Source: Virgibacillus chiguensis (GTDB lineage Bacteria; Bacillota; Bacilli; Bacillales; Amphibacillaceae). From it: DNA of 64,000 nt. Position numbers and translations under genes: made by a program. Below are positions 26,110 to 35,733 of the stretch, one piece after another. The stretch is taken from positions 1-64,000 of the forward strand of contig NZ_FQXD01000002.1 of the NCBI RefSeq assembly GCF_900129865.1, given 5' to 3'. The notes under the pieces were generated by a model that searched no databases, was not told the DNA's origin, and saw only the letters and a program-made list of their open reading frames with translations. Every line of letters begins with the position of its first letter. Position 1 is the stretch's first letter.

Positions 26110-27357
26110 CTATTTTAGTGTTTGATATAGTAGTTCAAACCCTTTAAGAACTGTTTTTCTTCGAATAGCATTCCTGTCTCCTGGGAATAAAAACTTCCTA
26201 GTAACAAATGTACCATTGTCGTTATAAATAGAAATATAGACTGTACCAACTAGCTTTCCTTCCATCTCAGTGGGGCCAGCCACACCAGTAAAAGCTATTC
26301 CTATAGTAGATGAGAATTTAGCAGCTGCTTGCTTTGCCATTGCTTCAGCACATTCTTCGCTAACTGCTCCATTTGTTTCTAAAATCTCTTTTGGCACATG
26401 TAACGTATTTTGTTTTGCTGTATTTGTATAAGTAACCATGCTACCTTGAAAAACATTTGATGAACCAGGGACAGTCGTGATTTTTTCTGCAAACGCTCCG
26501 CCAGTCAAACTTTCTGCAGCTGCAACCGTATATTGCTTCGCTAATAATAAATCCACAACTTTTCCTTCTAATGTTTCATGATCTTCACCATACGCGTATT
26601 GCCCTACACGTGAAAAAATTTTCACTTTCGTTTCTTGTAACAGCTGATCTGCCTTTTGAAGCGAATCACTTTTGGCTGTTAATCGAATAACAATACCTTC
26701 TTCTTGCGCAAGAGGAGCAATTGTAGGATTTGTTTGTTCGTGAATAATATCCTGTAGTTCATGTTCCAGCTTTGATTCACCAATACCAGTAAATTTCAGT
26801 AAAACAGATTTAATGATCTCTTTTTTACCCAGAAGTTTTTGTATGGATGGAATCATGTATTCTCTTACTAAAGCTTTCATTTCTTTTGGAACACCCGGGA
26901 GAAAAACCCATGTGCAACCATCATATGTTAACTTCATTCCAGGAGCCATTCCTACAGGGTTCATCCAAACTGTTGCTCCTTCAAATACTCTCGCTTGTTT
27001 TGGATTATTTGGAGTCATCACTGCCTGCTGCTTTTCAAAATATGCTCGTATTTTACACATGGATGGTTCATGCTCCACTAGAGGAATAGTACTCAATTGC
27101 TGAAATGCTTCCCTTGTTAAATCATCTTCTGTTGGTCCCAGACCACCAGTAACAATAACAATATTTGAACGTTTTTGAGCCATTTCAAATGTTTCACGTA
27201 CACGTTGTAAATTGTCCCCAACAACTGTATGGTGGTACGTGTTAACACCTTGGTTAGCTAACTGCTCAGAGAGCCATTGAGCGTTTGTATTTGCAATTTG
27301 TCCAAGTAAAAGTTCAGTACCAACAGCAATTATTTCAGCTTGTAATTCCTTACTCAT
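26110..27357 (-). CDS. cinA: CinA, nicotinamide-nucleotide amidase-domain protein
   Basis: 415 residues from ATG 27357, which overlaps the pgsA stop (ATGA); the frame extends upstream to 27381 without better support. N-terminal MoCF-like domain (VGTELLLGQIANTNAQWLS, TGGLGPTEDDLTREAF, FLPGVPKEM), C-terminal amidase domain (AAAESLTGGAFAEKITTVPGSS, GAVSEECAEAMA, GVAGPTEMEGK). Recycles NMN by deamidation and was named for competence. Upstream of recA as in other Firmicutes. Confidence 0.95.
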   Translation of the reverse strand: MSKELQAEIIAVGTELLLGQIANTNAQWLSEQLANQGVNTYHHTVVGDNLQRVRETFEMAQKRSNIVIVTGGLGPTEDDLTREAFQQLSTIPLVEHEPSMCKIRAYFEKQQAVMTPNNPKQARVFEGATVWMNPVGMAPGMKLTYDGCTWVFLPGVPKEMKALVREYMIPSIQKLLGKKEIIKSVLLKFTGIGESKLEHELQDIIHEQTNPTIAPLAQEEGIVIRLTAKSDSLQKADQLLQETKVKIFSRVGQYAYGEDHETLEGKVVDLLLAKQYTVAAAESLTGGAFAEKITTVPGSSNVFQGSMVTYTNTAKQNTLHVPKEILETNGAVSEECAEAMAKQAAAKFSSTIGIAFTGVAGPTEMEGKLVGTVYISIYNDNGTFVTRKFLFPGDRNAIRRKTVLKGFELLYQTLK

Positions 27358-27932
27358 TTCGAATCCCTCATCACATGCCAATTTTTAATAAAGTAGTCTA
27401 TGCCAGATAATATTGTAAAGAATAAACTTATATATAGCATGATTTCCCCAAAAGGAAAGCTTATATATGAAAACGGAAAATTATGTAATAACAAAACAGT
27501 GATAGCGACCATTTGCGTTGCTGTTTTTATTTTCCCCATATTACCAGCTGCTAGTACTATACCTTCTCCAGAAGCAACAAGGCGAAGCCCTGTAACTGCA
27601 AATTCACGACTAATAATAAGAATAACGACCCATGCTGGGGCAACTCCCATTTCTACTAATATAATAAAAGCGGCGGATACAAGCAGTTTGTCTGCAAGTG
27701 GATCAAGAAACTTCCCTAAATTTGTAACAAGGTTATATTTTCTTGCGTAATAACCATCCACCCAATCCGTTCCAGCTGCAATTATAAACAATAAAGCAGA
27801 AATGAAATGAGATATTGGCAATGCTGTTTCTCCTATTTGCCAGCTTCCCCATGAAAATGGAACACTCATAAGAATGATGAAAATAGGAATTAAAAAAATA
27901 CGTGATAATGTTAGCTTATTTGGTAAGTTCAT
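27354..27932 (-). CDS. pgsA: Phosphatidylglycerophosphate synthase
   Basis: 192 residues. Transfers sn-glycerol-3-phosphate to CDP-diacylglycerol, the first step to phosphatidylglycerol. CDP-alcohol phosphotransferase signature DWVDGYYARKYNLVTNLGKF followed by LDPLADK (D-G-x2-A-R-x8-G-x3-D-x3-D). Several membrane helices (IFLIPIFIILMS, SALLFIIAAG, WVVILIISR, ITVLLLHNF). Overlaps cinA by 4 nt. Confidence 0.95.
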   Translation of the reverse strand: MNLPNKLTLSRIFLIPIFIILMSVPFSWGSWQIGETALPISHFISALLFIIAAGTDWVDGYYARKYNLVTNLGKFLDPLADKLLVSAAFIILVEMGVAPAWVVILIISREFAVTGLRLVASGEGIVLAAGNMGKIKTATQMVAITVLLLHNFPFSYISFPFGEIMLYISLFFTILSGIDYFIKNWHVMRDSK

Positions 27933-27948
27933 TACAATTCCTCCTTCG

Positions 27949-28036
27949 AAAAACTTGGCTCCTCCAAATCTTTATGACGAAAAAAGCCGTTATTTTTCTT
28001 ATTGTCAACCCTAAAAAATTATAGTTTAGTATAAAA
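27949..28036 (-). repeat. Dispersed terminator-like repeat, copy c (diverged)
   Basis: Starts AAAACTTGGCT and keeps TTTATGACGAAAAA, but the Tyr-rich ATACTATA block is reduced. The most diverged member. Between rodZ and pgsA. Confidence 0.45.
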
Positions 28037-28041
28037 TGATT

Positions 28042-28075
28042 GACCCTTCCCAAAAAGTTGAAAGGAAGGGTCGAT
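28042..28075 (-). terminator. rodZ terminator-like hairpin
   Basis: GACCCTTCC and GGAAGGGTC form a 9-bp perfect stem after the rodZ stop. The T-run on the minus strand is weak (AATCATTTTA). Confidence 0.6.
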
Positions 28076-28080
28076 GATAT

Positions 28081-28992
28081 TTATTCAGCTTCTTGTTTTA
28101 GTTCCACCCAAATATTTTGTCTTACGTTACTTGGATCAACAGGATATTCCATTTCTTTACCATTTATTGTAATGGTTAGCACAGATGCATTGCCAATTTT
28201 AAAGAATACGCGTTTTTTACCAGTAAGGTCTAATTCAAGTGGCGACTGCTCGGAATTAAACATATTTTCCTCAAAAAGGACATCTTCTTCATCATCCTTC
28301 ACACCAAGCCAAGTATCGTCTGAAGCTTCTAATGTAGCTTTTACTTTATCACCTGTATAAGAGAATGCAACTGTTGATTCTGGTGTATTACCTGTTCCTT
28401 CTTCTATTACAGTAAATTCAGGCTCTTTTGCTTTTTCATTTGTTTCTTCTGAATTTTCATCATTACCATCTTGATCTTCATTATCTTGATCTTCATCTAC
28501 AGTATTTTGATTAGCTTCATCGCCACCACTATCGTCTTTAATTACAATATCATTGCCTTTTCCATCATCCTGATTCACAGGATCTTTACTTTCTGTTCCA
28601 GACATGTTCTGGACAATAAAGAAAATAGCGACCGCAATAATACCAATAATAAGTAAGCCAACAATTATTGTAGGAAATAAGGAAAAAATAGATGTACTTT
28701 TTTCCTGACTTTTACGTGAACGTTGTATACGTGAGTATTGTTCTTCTGTAGGCTCCTCTGTTTTCGGCACTTCTTCTTTATATTCTTCCATCAGTTCATT
28801 TGGGTCCAATCCAACAGCATTTGCATATTCTTTCATAAAAGCTCTAGCATAAAATTTACCTGGAAGAATTTGCAAGTTCCCTTCTTCAATTGCTAGTAAA
28901 TATCGCTTTTGAATTTTTGTAATTTCTTGTAGCTCTTCTAAAGAAAGATTCTGAGCTTCCCTTGCTTCTTTTAGTCTTGCTCCGATTTGCAT
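28081..28992 (-). CDS. rodZ: RodZ-like cell-shape/helix-turn-helix protein (YmfM)
   Basis: 303 residues from the second ATG (28992); a start at 29004 gives 307. N-terminal HTH (GARLKEAREAQNLSLEELQE, then KRYLLAIEEGN), a basic linker, membrane segment (TIIVGLLIIGIIAVAIFFIV, about 108-130), an Asp/Asn/Glu-rich low-complexity linker outside the membrane, and a C-terminal DUF4115 beta domain. Links MreB/divisome and cell elongation. Upstream of pgsA as in B. subtilis. Confidence 0.9.
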   Translation of the reverse strand: MQIGARLKEAREAQNLSLEELQEITKIQKRYLLAIEEGNLQILPGKFYARAFMKEYANAVGLDPNELMEEYKEEVPKTEEPTEEQYSRIQRSRKSQEKSTSIFSLFPTIIVGLLIIGIIAVAIFFIVQNMSGTESKDPVNQDDGKGNDIVIKDDSGGDEANQNTVDEDQDNEDQDGNDENSEETNEKAKEPEFTVIEEGTGNTPESTVAFSYTGDKVKATLEASDDTWLGVKDDEEDVLFEENMFNSEQSPLELDLTGKKRVFFKIGNASVLTITINGKEMEYPVDPSNVRQNIWVELKQEAE

Positions 28993-29009
28993 TTCCAACA
29001 CCATCCATT

Positions 29010-29801
29010 TTAGAAATCAAACATTGAAAATTCATTTTCTTGACTGAACTGTCTTGATTCAACAGGCTCATACGTAATTTCTTCTTCTTCATGACTTCTT
29101 AGTTCAATAATGTAATCAAAATCCTCTATTTTATATTCTGTCATTTGTACAAACGCATCTGGATGTTCTACTACTTTGACAGCAGGTAGCTGCATTACTT
29201 CTCTAATCAACTGCCAATGCTGCTCGTTTGCACGCCGAGTGGATACAATGCCATCAATAATATAAACATTATCGGGATTATACTCACCTTCAATAAGCTT
29301 GCTCCGCACTGTTTGCCTTAATAAGGTACTGGAAACAAATAACCAACGTTTGTTTGCACACACACTTGCAGCTACTACCGATTCTGTTTTCCCTACTCTT
29401 GGCATACCACGGATCCCTATTAATTTATGACCATCTTTTTTATACAACTCTGCCATAAAATCAACAAGCAAGCCTAAGTCATCGCGAATAAAACGAATTG
29501 TTTTATGATCGTCTACATCCCGATATATGTATCTACCATGGCGTACAGCCATTTTATCTCTAAGTTTTGGCTGTCTTAACTTGGTTACTTTAATGGTTTC
29601 CATCGTTTGTAAAATTGACTTGAGTCGTGTTATATTTTCGTCATATTTAGATAAGAGTAGCATACCACGCTTTGCGTCCTCGACCCCATTAATCATAATA
29701 ATATTAATTCTTAGCATCCCAAGTAAAGACGATATATCACCAAGCAAGCCTGGTCGGTTAATTTGAATTTCGTATTCAAGATACCATTCTGTTCTCGTCA
29801 T
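29010..29801 (-). CDS. ymfK: YmfK, DUF3388 protein with ACT-like domain
   Basis: 263 residues from ATG 29801, 6 nt after AAAGGAG. N-terminal ACT-like segment (YEIQINRPGLLGDISSLLGML), then a P-loop-like GIRGMPRVGKTES followed by a kinase-like region (NVYIIDGIVSTRRANE). Function not established, although the family is highly conserved in Bacillus and lies upstream of rodZ. Confidence 0.85.
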   Translation of the reverse strand: MTRTEWYLEYEIQINRPGLLGDISSLLGMLRINIIMINGVEDAKRGMLLLSKYDENITRLKSILQTMETIKVTKLRQPKLRDKMAVRHGRYIYRDVDDHKTIRFIRDDLGLLVDFMAELYKKDGHKLIGIRGMPRVGKTESVVAASVCANKRWLFVSSTLLRQTVRSKLIEGEYNPDNVYIIDGIVSTRRANEQHWQLIREVMQLPAVKVVEHPDAFVQMTEYKIEDFDYIIELRSHEEEEITYEPVESRQFSQENEFSMFDF

Positions 29802-29990
29802 AAAATGCTCCTTTATAAATAATAAGGTTTTCAACTGTTTATAGAAATACTTGATTACTCTAGAAGTATTAATGGCAGAGGCTCTTATTCTATAAAATTA
29901 AAATAGTTATTAGAAAATAAAACTAAGCTATGTACAATAAATATATTTGATTATCTACTGAATATTACCAACCCTTAAGTCTTAATGAAC
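29802..29990. other. ymfK upstream region
   Basis: AT-rich, no gene seen; borders the 250-bp repeat copy 1. Confidence 0.35.
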
Positions 29991-30250
29991 AAAAGCGCAA
30001 GCGCCCGGTTAGCAACGTAGCGACTGGAACGAATCAACGAAAGTTTTAGGAATCATGCTCCTGCAACAGGAGTATGTCGGCACCCTCCGGCAAGCCCGTC
30101 TTTAGTCGGCCTTCCTATTTAGAACGAACCGATGATGACTTATCGTAAGGCAATAGAGTGAAGTCGCCTAATTGCTGGGCGCTGGAGCCGGACGTGGCTA
30201 AATAACTTAGTTAGTTTATCCACAACTGCAAAATTTTATAAATTCCTAGA
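29991..30250 (-). repeat. 250-bp dispersed repeat, copy 1
   Basis: Shares AGCAACGTAGCGACTGGAA, AGGAATCATGCTCCT, CTCCGGCAAGCCCGTCTTTA, GGCCTTCCTATTTAGAACGA and AACTTAGTTAGTTTATCCAC with copy 2, and weaker blocks with copy 3. Internal hairpins are visible (CTCCTGCAACAGGAG), and the outer GCGCCC pairs with GGGCGC near the other end. No frame of coding length. On the minus strand it follows a short terminator (CTAAGTG/TACTTGG then AGTTTTTT). Confidence 0.75.
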
Positions 30251-30691
30251 CTATAAAAAACTCCAAGTATAAAAACACTTAGATAGCCTTTCATTGTACT
30301 TAAACCACATGCAATAAACTTTAATGCATTTTAAATTATTAATCATTACAGTTTATATAATTATATCATAAAGCATTTTTTCGTACGTGAAAAGGTTAGA
30401 GGTAAACTATATCATATTTATCTTAACAGAACCATTGGTGATTGACAAAATAATTTTTTTATAAAATGCTGCTTCCATTCAGTAAGGTTTTCTTTCATCC
30501 CCCGCCGATTATTTAGCAGCCCAAAAAGGTATGATTTAAAGATATCTTACGAAAAAGGAATTTAGGTGCTGCTATCTTCCGCTTAGACTTTCCAGTTCAC
30601 ACCTTCGTAGATTCAAGATAAACAAAAATCTTATATGTGCATCCTGTCTTCGTAAAATAAATAAGTATCGTACACCTATTTGGCCAATAAA
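30251..30691. other. ymfJ downstream spacer
   Basis: No gene. Contains a short terminator-like hairpin next to copy 1 (30254-30280) and a 63-bp segment (30534-30596) that recurs at about 70% identity at 50565-50628. Confidence 0.45.
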
Positions 30692-30725
30692 GTCTGCCAC
30701 GCTACATTAACGAAGCGTGGCAGAC
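30692..30725 (-). terminator. ymfJ terminator
   Basis: GTCTGCCACGCT and AGCGTGGCAGAC pair over 12 bp without mismatch; then TTTATTGG on the minus strand. Confidence 0.75.
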
Positions 30726-30761
30726 CATTGAAATTTCATATAGACTGTTCACATGTTACAT

Positions 30762-31016
30762 TTAGTTTCCTTGGTTTTGAACATATTTAATCATCGTATT
30801 AGCTAATACTTGCTGTTCTTCATCAGAAGCTGAATTCCATAAGTCACGTAGTACAGCCTCTTCTTTGTTTTTAGCATCAACGTGCTGTGCTAAATAATCA
30901 CCAATCTCATGAGCAATATTTTGAACTGTTTCATTACTCATTCCTTGTTGTTGTGCTTGTGTAAGCTTATTGGCTAAAAAGCTTTTCCATGAATCAAAAT
31001 TATCTAGAACGGACAT
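30762..31016 (-). CDS. ymfJ: YmfJ, DUF3243 protein
   Basis: 84 residues from ATG 31016 behind AAGGAGG. All-helical: DNFDSWKSFLANKLTQAQQQG, IAHEIGDYLAQHVDAKNKEE, LRDLWNSASDEEQQVLANTM. Conserved, uncharacterised in Bacillaceae. Same place as in B. subtilis, between ymfI and ymfK. Confidence 0.88.
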   Translation of the reverse strand: MSVLDNFDSWKSFLANKLTQAQQQGMSNETVQNIAHEIGDYLAQHVDAKNKEEAVLRDLWNSASDEEQQVLANTMIKYVQNQGN

Positions 31017-31094
31017 CTTTTTTCCTCCTTCCAATATATACATGCATAGTATTTGAGAGATTTTAAAGATTATACATATTGGATAGAAGAAAAG

Positions 31095-31808
31095 TTACCA
31101 ACCGCCTGTTACATCTAAAATTGCGCCTTGTATATAGCTCTTTTCACTATCTAATAGAAAAGTTACTACAGAAGCAATTTCTTCTGGCTTACCCGCCCTG
31201 TTCATTGGAATTTCAGATAAAATGGATTTTCTTTCTTCGTTACATAAATGATGATTCATCTTTGTTTCAATATAACCTGGGCTAATGGCGTTAACCGAAA
31301 TCCCAGAAGGTGCAACTTCTTTTGCAAGTGCTTTAACAAAGCTATTTTGTGCACCTTTCACTGCAGAATAAACGACTTCGTTACTGGCACCTTGTTCTCC
31401 CCAAATCGACGTTATAAATAGAATGAAACCTGCCTGTTTTGCAATCATATCCGGAAGAAGGTGTTTAGTAATAAGCCAAGGCGATTTAACATGTAACTGA
31501 ATCATAGCATCCATCGTTTCCTCGTTAGTATCTTGAAACAAACCGTAATGTGCTTTCCCGCTTGCAAAGACTACTCCATCAATAGAGAAGGATAAACTTT
31601 GCATCAACTGTTCACAAGATCTATTTTTACTTAAGTCTGTTTGATACGTCGCTAAAATAGATTCAGGATATGCGTCACAGAGTTCATCAATGACTCGTTT
31701 GTTTGTATAATAATGGAGTATTAATTGGTAACCATGTTGTAATAATTGTTCAGCTATTGCTGAACCGATATCTCCACTAGCCCCTATTAGAAGAATGTTT
31801 CTTTTCAT
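31095..31808 (-). CDS. ymfI: SDR-family oxidoreductase YmfI
   Basis: 237 residues. Short-chain dehydrogenase: nucleotide motif LIGASGDIGSAIAEQ, catalytic Ser in FITSIWGEQG and YxxxK in VVYSAVKGA (Y-S-A-V-K), plus AISPGYIETKM. Resembles 3-oxoacyl-ACP reductases. Linked to ymfH and ymfF; substrate unknown. ATG is 6 nt downstream of the ymfH stop. Confidence 0.88.
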   Translation of the reverse strand: MKRNILLIGASGDIGSAIAEQLLQHGYQLILHYYTNKRVIDELCDAYPESILATYQTDLSKNRSCEQLMQSLSFSIDGVVFASGKAHYGLFQDTNEETMDAMIQLHVKSPWLITKHLLPDMIAKQAGFILFITSIWGEQGASNEVVYSAVKGAQNSFVKALAKEVAPSGISVNAISPGYIETKMNHHLCNEERKSILSEIPMNRAGKPEEIASVVTFLLDSEKSYIQGAILDVTGGW

Positions 31809-31814
31809 TGCAGC

Positions 31815-33098
31815 TTACTCCGCATCGATCGTACAAACTGATAACCGTTCTTCCTCTATCCAAGAATACATAAACTGCTTCGCATCCTCCAACGTTAACT
31901 CTCGAACAACTGAAAGTAATGTAAAGAAGTCAATACCTAGCATATGGTAATGTGTATAAGCGTTTGCTATGTTCTCTAAGCGGTTCATCATACGTAGCAG
32001 CTGACCTATTTTCTTCTTCTTTATACGCTGGAATGTTTCTACATTTAGATTCGCTTCCTGGATACCAAGTAACATGGATTTTAATCGTTCGGAAAACTGT
32101 TTTGGGTCTTTCGTATTACTACCAATTAATACATATCCAAAATCTCGATCAATATTTGATTCAAAAAAGAAACTATCATCAATTAGATTTTCATTATAAA
32201 GTTCCTCGTAAAATGGTCCGCCTTTTGAAAAATAATAGTCCAATAACATATCCTGAAGTAAATCTTCTATTAGAAGCTCATCTTTAGACAGTTGCTGATT
32301 AACACGTTTTATTCCTAGCGTACATTTAGGAATCGAGACAGGCATAGTTATTCGCTTTTCTCGCTCTGCTACCTCATTTGGCTCATTCGGGAACTTCCGT
32401 TTTAACTGCTCCATCTTGGCAAACTGTTTTTTGTCTTGATTCTCTCTAATTAACTGCCCCATTTTTTCGGGGTCAAAGTTTCCAGCAATAAATAAAACCA
32501 TATTCTCAGGATGATAAAAGGTATGGTAGCATGTATATAAATCTTCTTTTGTGATTTGGTAGATCGATTCAACTGTCCCTGCAATGTCTACATTAATTGG
32601 GTGATTTTGAAACATTGCTTTAATCGTGCCCATAAAAGCTTGCCAATCAGGCTGATCATCATACATCCTTATTTCTTGAGCAATAATCCCCTTTTCTTTC
32701 TCTACGGATTCATCTGTAAAATAAGGATGTTGCACAAAATCAATAAGTGTTTCTACATTTTTCTCAATTTGATCAGTGGCTGTGAAAAGATACGCTGTTT
32801 TCGTAAATGAAGTATAAGCGTTCGCAGAAGCGCCTTGTTTAGAAAAGTCATGAAATACATCCCCTTCTTCACTTTCAAAGAGCTTATGTTCTAAGAAGTG
32901 AGCTACTCCTTCTGGAACAGTAATTACTTCATCTTTACCTATAGGCGCAAAATGCAAATCAATGGAACCATAGTTCGTCGTAAACAAAGCATGTGTTTTT
33001 GCTAGTTCTGGTTTCGGTAATAAAAATACGGTTAATCCATTAGCTAATTTCTCCGTATATAGCGTTTCATCAATATCACTATATATGTGCTTATTCAT
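31815..33098 (-). CDS. ymfH: M16 zinc peptidase YmfH
   Basis: 427 residues. The M16 catalytic motif HFLEHKLFE (HxxEH) is present near residue 67, followed downstream by EKGIIAQEIRMYDD carrying the third ligand. Overlaps ymfF by 8 nt, so both partners are made together. Bacterial M16 enzymes of this layout pair an active subunit with an inactive one, which fits YmfH/YmfF. Substrate unknown. Confidence 0.9.
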   Translation of the reverse strand: MNKHIYSDIDETLYTEKLANGLTVFLLPKPELAKTHALFTTNYGSIDLHFAPIGKDEVITVPEGVAHFLEHKLFESEEGDVFHDFSKQGASANAYTSFTKTAYLFTATDQIEKNVETLIDFVQHPYFTDESVEKEKGIIAQEIRMYDDQPDWQAFMGTIKAMFQNHPINVDIAGTVESIYQITKEDLYTCYHTFYHPENMVLFIAGNFDPEKMGQLIRENQDKKQFAKMEQLKRKFPNEPNEVAEREKRITMPVSIPKCTLGIKRVNQQLSKDELLIEDLLQDMLLDYYFSKGGPFYEELYNENLIDDSFFFESNIDRDFGYVLIGSNTKDPKQFSERLKSMLLGIQEANLNVETFQRIKKKKIGQLLRMMNRLENIANAYTHYHMLGIDFFTLLSVVRELTLEDAKQFMYSWIEEERLSVCTIDAE

Positions 33099-34395
33099 GA
33101 CTATCTCCTTTCTCTGCTGTTAATAAATAAGTTGTGTCTTCTTGCAAGCGTTTAGCAACAGCAACAATCTCTTCTTTTGTCACCTTATTCAATTGTTCTA
33201 CAAAATGAAGAGGAGTAATTTTTTTGTTTGCTAAAACTTGTTGATATAAAAATTCAATTGTTCCTTGTGGACTGTCGAATGTCTCTAATAGTTGGTTAGT
33301 AATAACAGCTTTAGCTTCCGCAATATTTTGCGATGTAAAGTCCCCTTGCTTCATTGCTTCCATCTGTTTTTTTATAATGTCTCTTGCCTTTTCAAAATCT
33401 TCTGGAGCAATACCACTAAAAACAAACAATAATCCTTTATGGCTTTCCATACGAGAAGCAGCATAATAAGCAAGACTATTCTTTTCTCGAACATTAATAA
33501 ACAATTTTGAACTTGGAAATCCACCGAAAATCCCATTTAGCACATGAAGAGCATAATAAGCAGGCTCTCCAAACGTAACGTTTGTGCGATAACCAATATG
33601 TAATTTTGCTTGCTGAACCTTATCTGTTTCCACAATTTCTTTTGGTATAACATCTGTTTTGCTAACATGGCGTTCATTTAAATCCTTATGCTTTAATCTT
33701 GGTTGATTTTTGTTTGCTTGTTGAAAAACTTTCTTTATCGTCTTTTCCATATTTTCCTCTGAAAGATCTCCTTGCACATAAATATCAATTTGATCGTTTG
33801 CAACTACTTGTTGGTAGTAAGAAAAAAGAGAAACTGGAGTTATTTTTTCCAAGTCATCTAAATAACCATGCACATGAATTGCATAAGGCTCGCCTTTACA
33901 CATTTCATCAATTAAACGAAGGTTAGCGTAACTCATCTTGTCATCTTTTAAGCTCAGGTTTTTTTGTTTTAAGGTCTCCTTCTCTCGTGTGAATATAGAC
34001 TTATTAAAGCCTTGGTCATCAACATTTGGATTAAATAAAACATCATAAAGCAACTGTAAGCCTTCCTCGAATACAGAAGAATCTCCTGCTAAAAACTTCT
34101 GATTGGCAATATCTAGTCGCACACTAATAATATGGTTTTCTCCTTTTTTGGCGCCGTCTATAGAAAGAGAAGCTCCGTATAAGTCATCTAACTTTATTTG
34201 CAGTTCTTGTTTAGATGGGTATTGTTTCGTACCTTGTTTTAGTACATATGGCAACAAAGCTCTTTTGGTAATCGTGTCCCTATCTAAAGGTGCACGCAGC
34301 TTTAAAACAACAGTCAATGTTTTATACTTTTGATTAGGAATATAATGAACATTAAAGCCGTTAATATCTTTTATGTTTTCCTGAATTTCTTGCAT
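33091..34395 (-). CDS. ymfF: M16-family peptidase homologue YmfF (inactive-type)
   Basis: 434 residues. M16 fold, but the HxxEH motif is absent: the corresponding N-terminal region reads LLPYVLKQGTKQYPSKQEL. The C-terminal half keeps LNGIFGGFPSSKLFINVREKNSLAYYA, the typical second-domain R/Y motif. Expected to act as a non-catalytic partner of YmfH. ATG follows GGGAGG. Confidence 0.9.
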   Translation of the reverse strand: MQEIQENIKDINGFNVHYIPNQKYKTLTVVLKLRAPLDRDTITKRALLPYVLKQGTKQYPSKQELQIKLDDLYGASLSIDGAKKGENHIISVRLDIANQKFLAGDSSVFEEGLQLLYDVLFNPNVDDQGFNKSIFTREKETLKQKNLSLKDDKMSYANLRLIDEMCKGEPYAIHVHGYLDDLEKITPVSLFSYYQQVVANDQIDIYVQGDLSEENMEKTIKKVFQQANKNQPRLKHKDLNERHVSKTDVIPKEIVETDKVQQAKLHIGYRTNVTFGEPAYYALHVLNGIFGGFPSSKLFINVREKNSLAYYAASRMESHKGLLFVFSGIAPEDFEKARDIIKKQMEAMKQGDFTSQNIAEAKAVITNQLLETFDSPQGTIEFLYQQVLANKKITPLHFVEQLNKVTKEEIVAVAKRLQEDTTYLLTAEKGDSHE

Positions 34396-34523
34396 GGTAA
34401 TCCTCCCTTATATAGACTTTTCATTTATTCTGCTCACATTTATCATTCGTCATCCATTATAAAGCAAAAAAAACTCGCTTGCGACTTTTTTTACACAAAC
34501 AGAGCTTGCTTTTTACCTTTTTG
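34396..34523. other. ymfF upstream region
   Basis: No gene seen. Should hold the ymfF promoter; none was assigned. Confidence 0.35.
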
Positions 34524-34610
34524 AAAAAACTTAGCTATCACCAATTCATTATGGCGATAGCCGTGGTTTCGCTTATACTATAATCCATAAAAATTTTATA
34601 TTTTTGTATG
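34524..34610 (-). repeat. Dispersed terminator-like repeat, copy d
   Basis: Minus strand: GGCTATCGCCA pairs with TTGGTGATAGCT (two wobbles), then AAGTTTTTTC. Contains CTTATACTATAA. Between the transporter permease and ymfF. Confidence 0.65.
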
Positions 34611-34773
34611 AATACACCGCCTTCAAGTTCTTTTCATGATAGACGGTGGGTTGGGGTCTTGAGCAAACCATGATGGCTTCCTATAATATTAATTAAAATA
34701 TTCACCCGCATGAATTTCTTTGTGGCGTTACAACTATGCTTGTATTTATTAAAGGATATGAGCAAGCAAGTTT

Positions 34774-35733
34774 TTAGCGATTCCCCTTAATATAAGGCAC
34801 TCCATTTGCTTTTGGTGCTTCTGCACGACCGATAAAACCAGCTAATGCTAAAATAGTTAATACGTAAGGCGCTATAAGTAAAAATACTTGCGGCACATCT
34901 TCTAAAAGCGGAATACCTCCACCAATAACACTTAAGCTTTGAGCGAACCCAAAAAACAAAGCAGCGCCCATTGCACCGAGCGGGTGCCATTTTCCAAATA
35001 TAACGGCTGCTAGAGCCATAAATCCTTGTCCTACAATTGTTGCATGCGAGAAATTGAAAGCAATCGTTAAAGCAAATACTGATCCACCTAAGCCACCCAT
35101 GGCACCAGAAATAATTACAGCGATGTAACGCATCTTATAAACATTAATACCATTTGTGTCAGCAGCCATCGGATGTTCACCTACTGCACGTAGACGTAAT
35201 CCAAACGGTGTTTTGTATAAAATATACCACGACACGAAAGCAAGGAAGATAGCTACATAGGAGGTTGGGTAAATTCCTTGAAAGAAAACAGATCCAATTA
35301 AAGGAATATCTGCTAAAACAGGAATATCTGTTGTATAAAATGGTTGCGTCACCATATCTGTTTGACCTTTATCATACCACTGCTTTGTTAAGAAAATGCC
35401 TACTCCTAAAGCTAAAAAGTTAATTGCTACACCACTAACTACTTGATCGGCATAAAAAGTGACGGAAGCTAAGGCATGAATGATGGCAAAGATAGCACCA
35501 ACACCCATAGCAACAAGAATAGATACCCATGGCGTCCAAGCACCGAATACGTCAGCAAAGGTGAGATTGAACACTATACCGACAAATGCTCCCATCACCA
35601 TTAAACCTTCCAAGCCAATATTAACGACTCCTGAGCGTTCACTAAATACTCCGCCTAAAGCAGTAAAAATAAGTGGAGCTGAATAAAAAAGCGCAGTTGG
35701 GATTACAGATTGTAATAATTCCATAAAACTCAA
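34774..35733 (-). CDS. nupQ: Nucleoside ABC transporter permease (NupQ-like)
   Basis: 319 residues from TTG 35733, 7 nt after GGGAGG. About eight to ten membrane helices. The SGVVNIGLEGLMVMGAFVG motif near the N-terminus is typical of BMP-family permeases. Works with the permease at 35734, the ATPase at 36777 and the lipoprotein at 38456 to import purine nucleosides; guanosine in B. subtilis nupNOPQ. Confidence 0.85.
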   Translation of the reverse strand: MSFMELLQSVIPTALFYSAPLIFTALGGVFSERSGVVNIGLEGLMVMGAFVGIVFNLTFADVFGAWTPWVSILVAMGVGAIFAIIHALASVTFYADQVVSGVAINFLALGVGIFLTKQWYDKGQTDMVTQPFYTTDIPVLADIPLIGSVFFQGIYPTSYVAIFLAFVSWYILYKTPFGLRLRAVGEHPMAADTNGINVYKMRYIAVIISGAMGGLGGSVFALTIAFNFSHATIVGQGFMALAAVIFGKWHPLGAMGAALFFGFAQSLSVIGGGIPLLEDVPQVFLLIAPYVLTILALAGFIGRAEAPKANGVPYIKGNR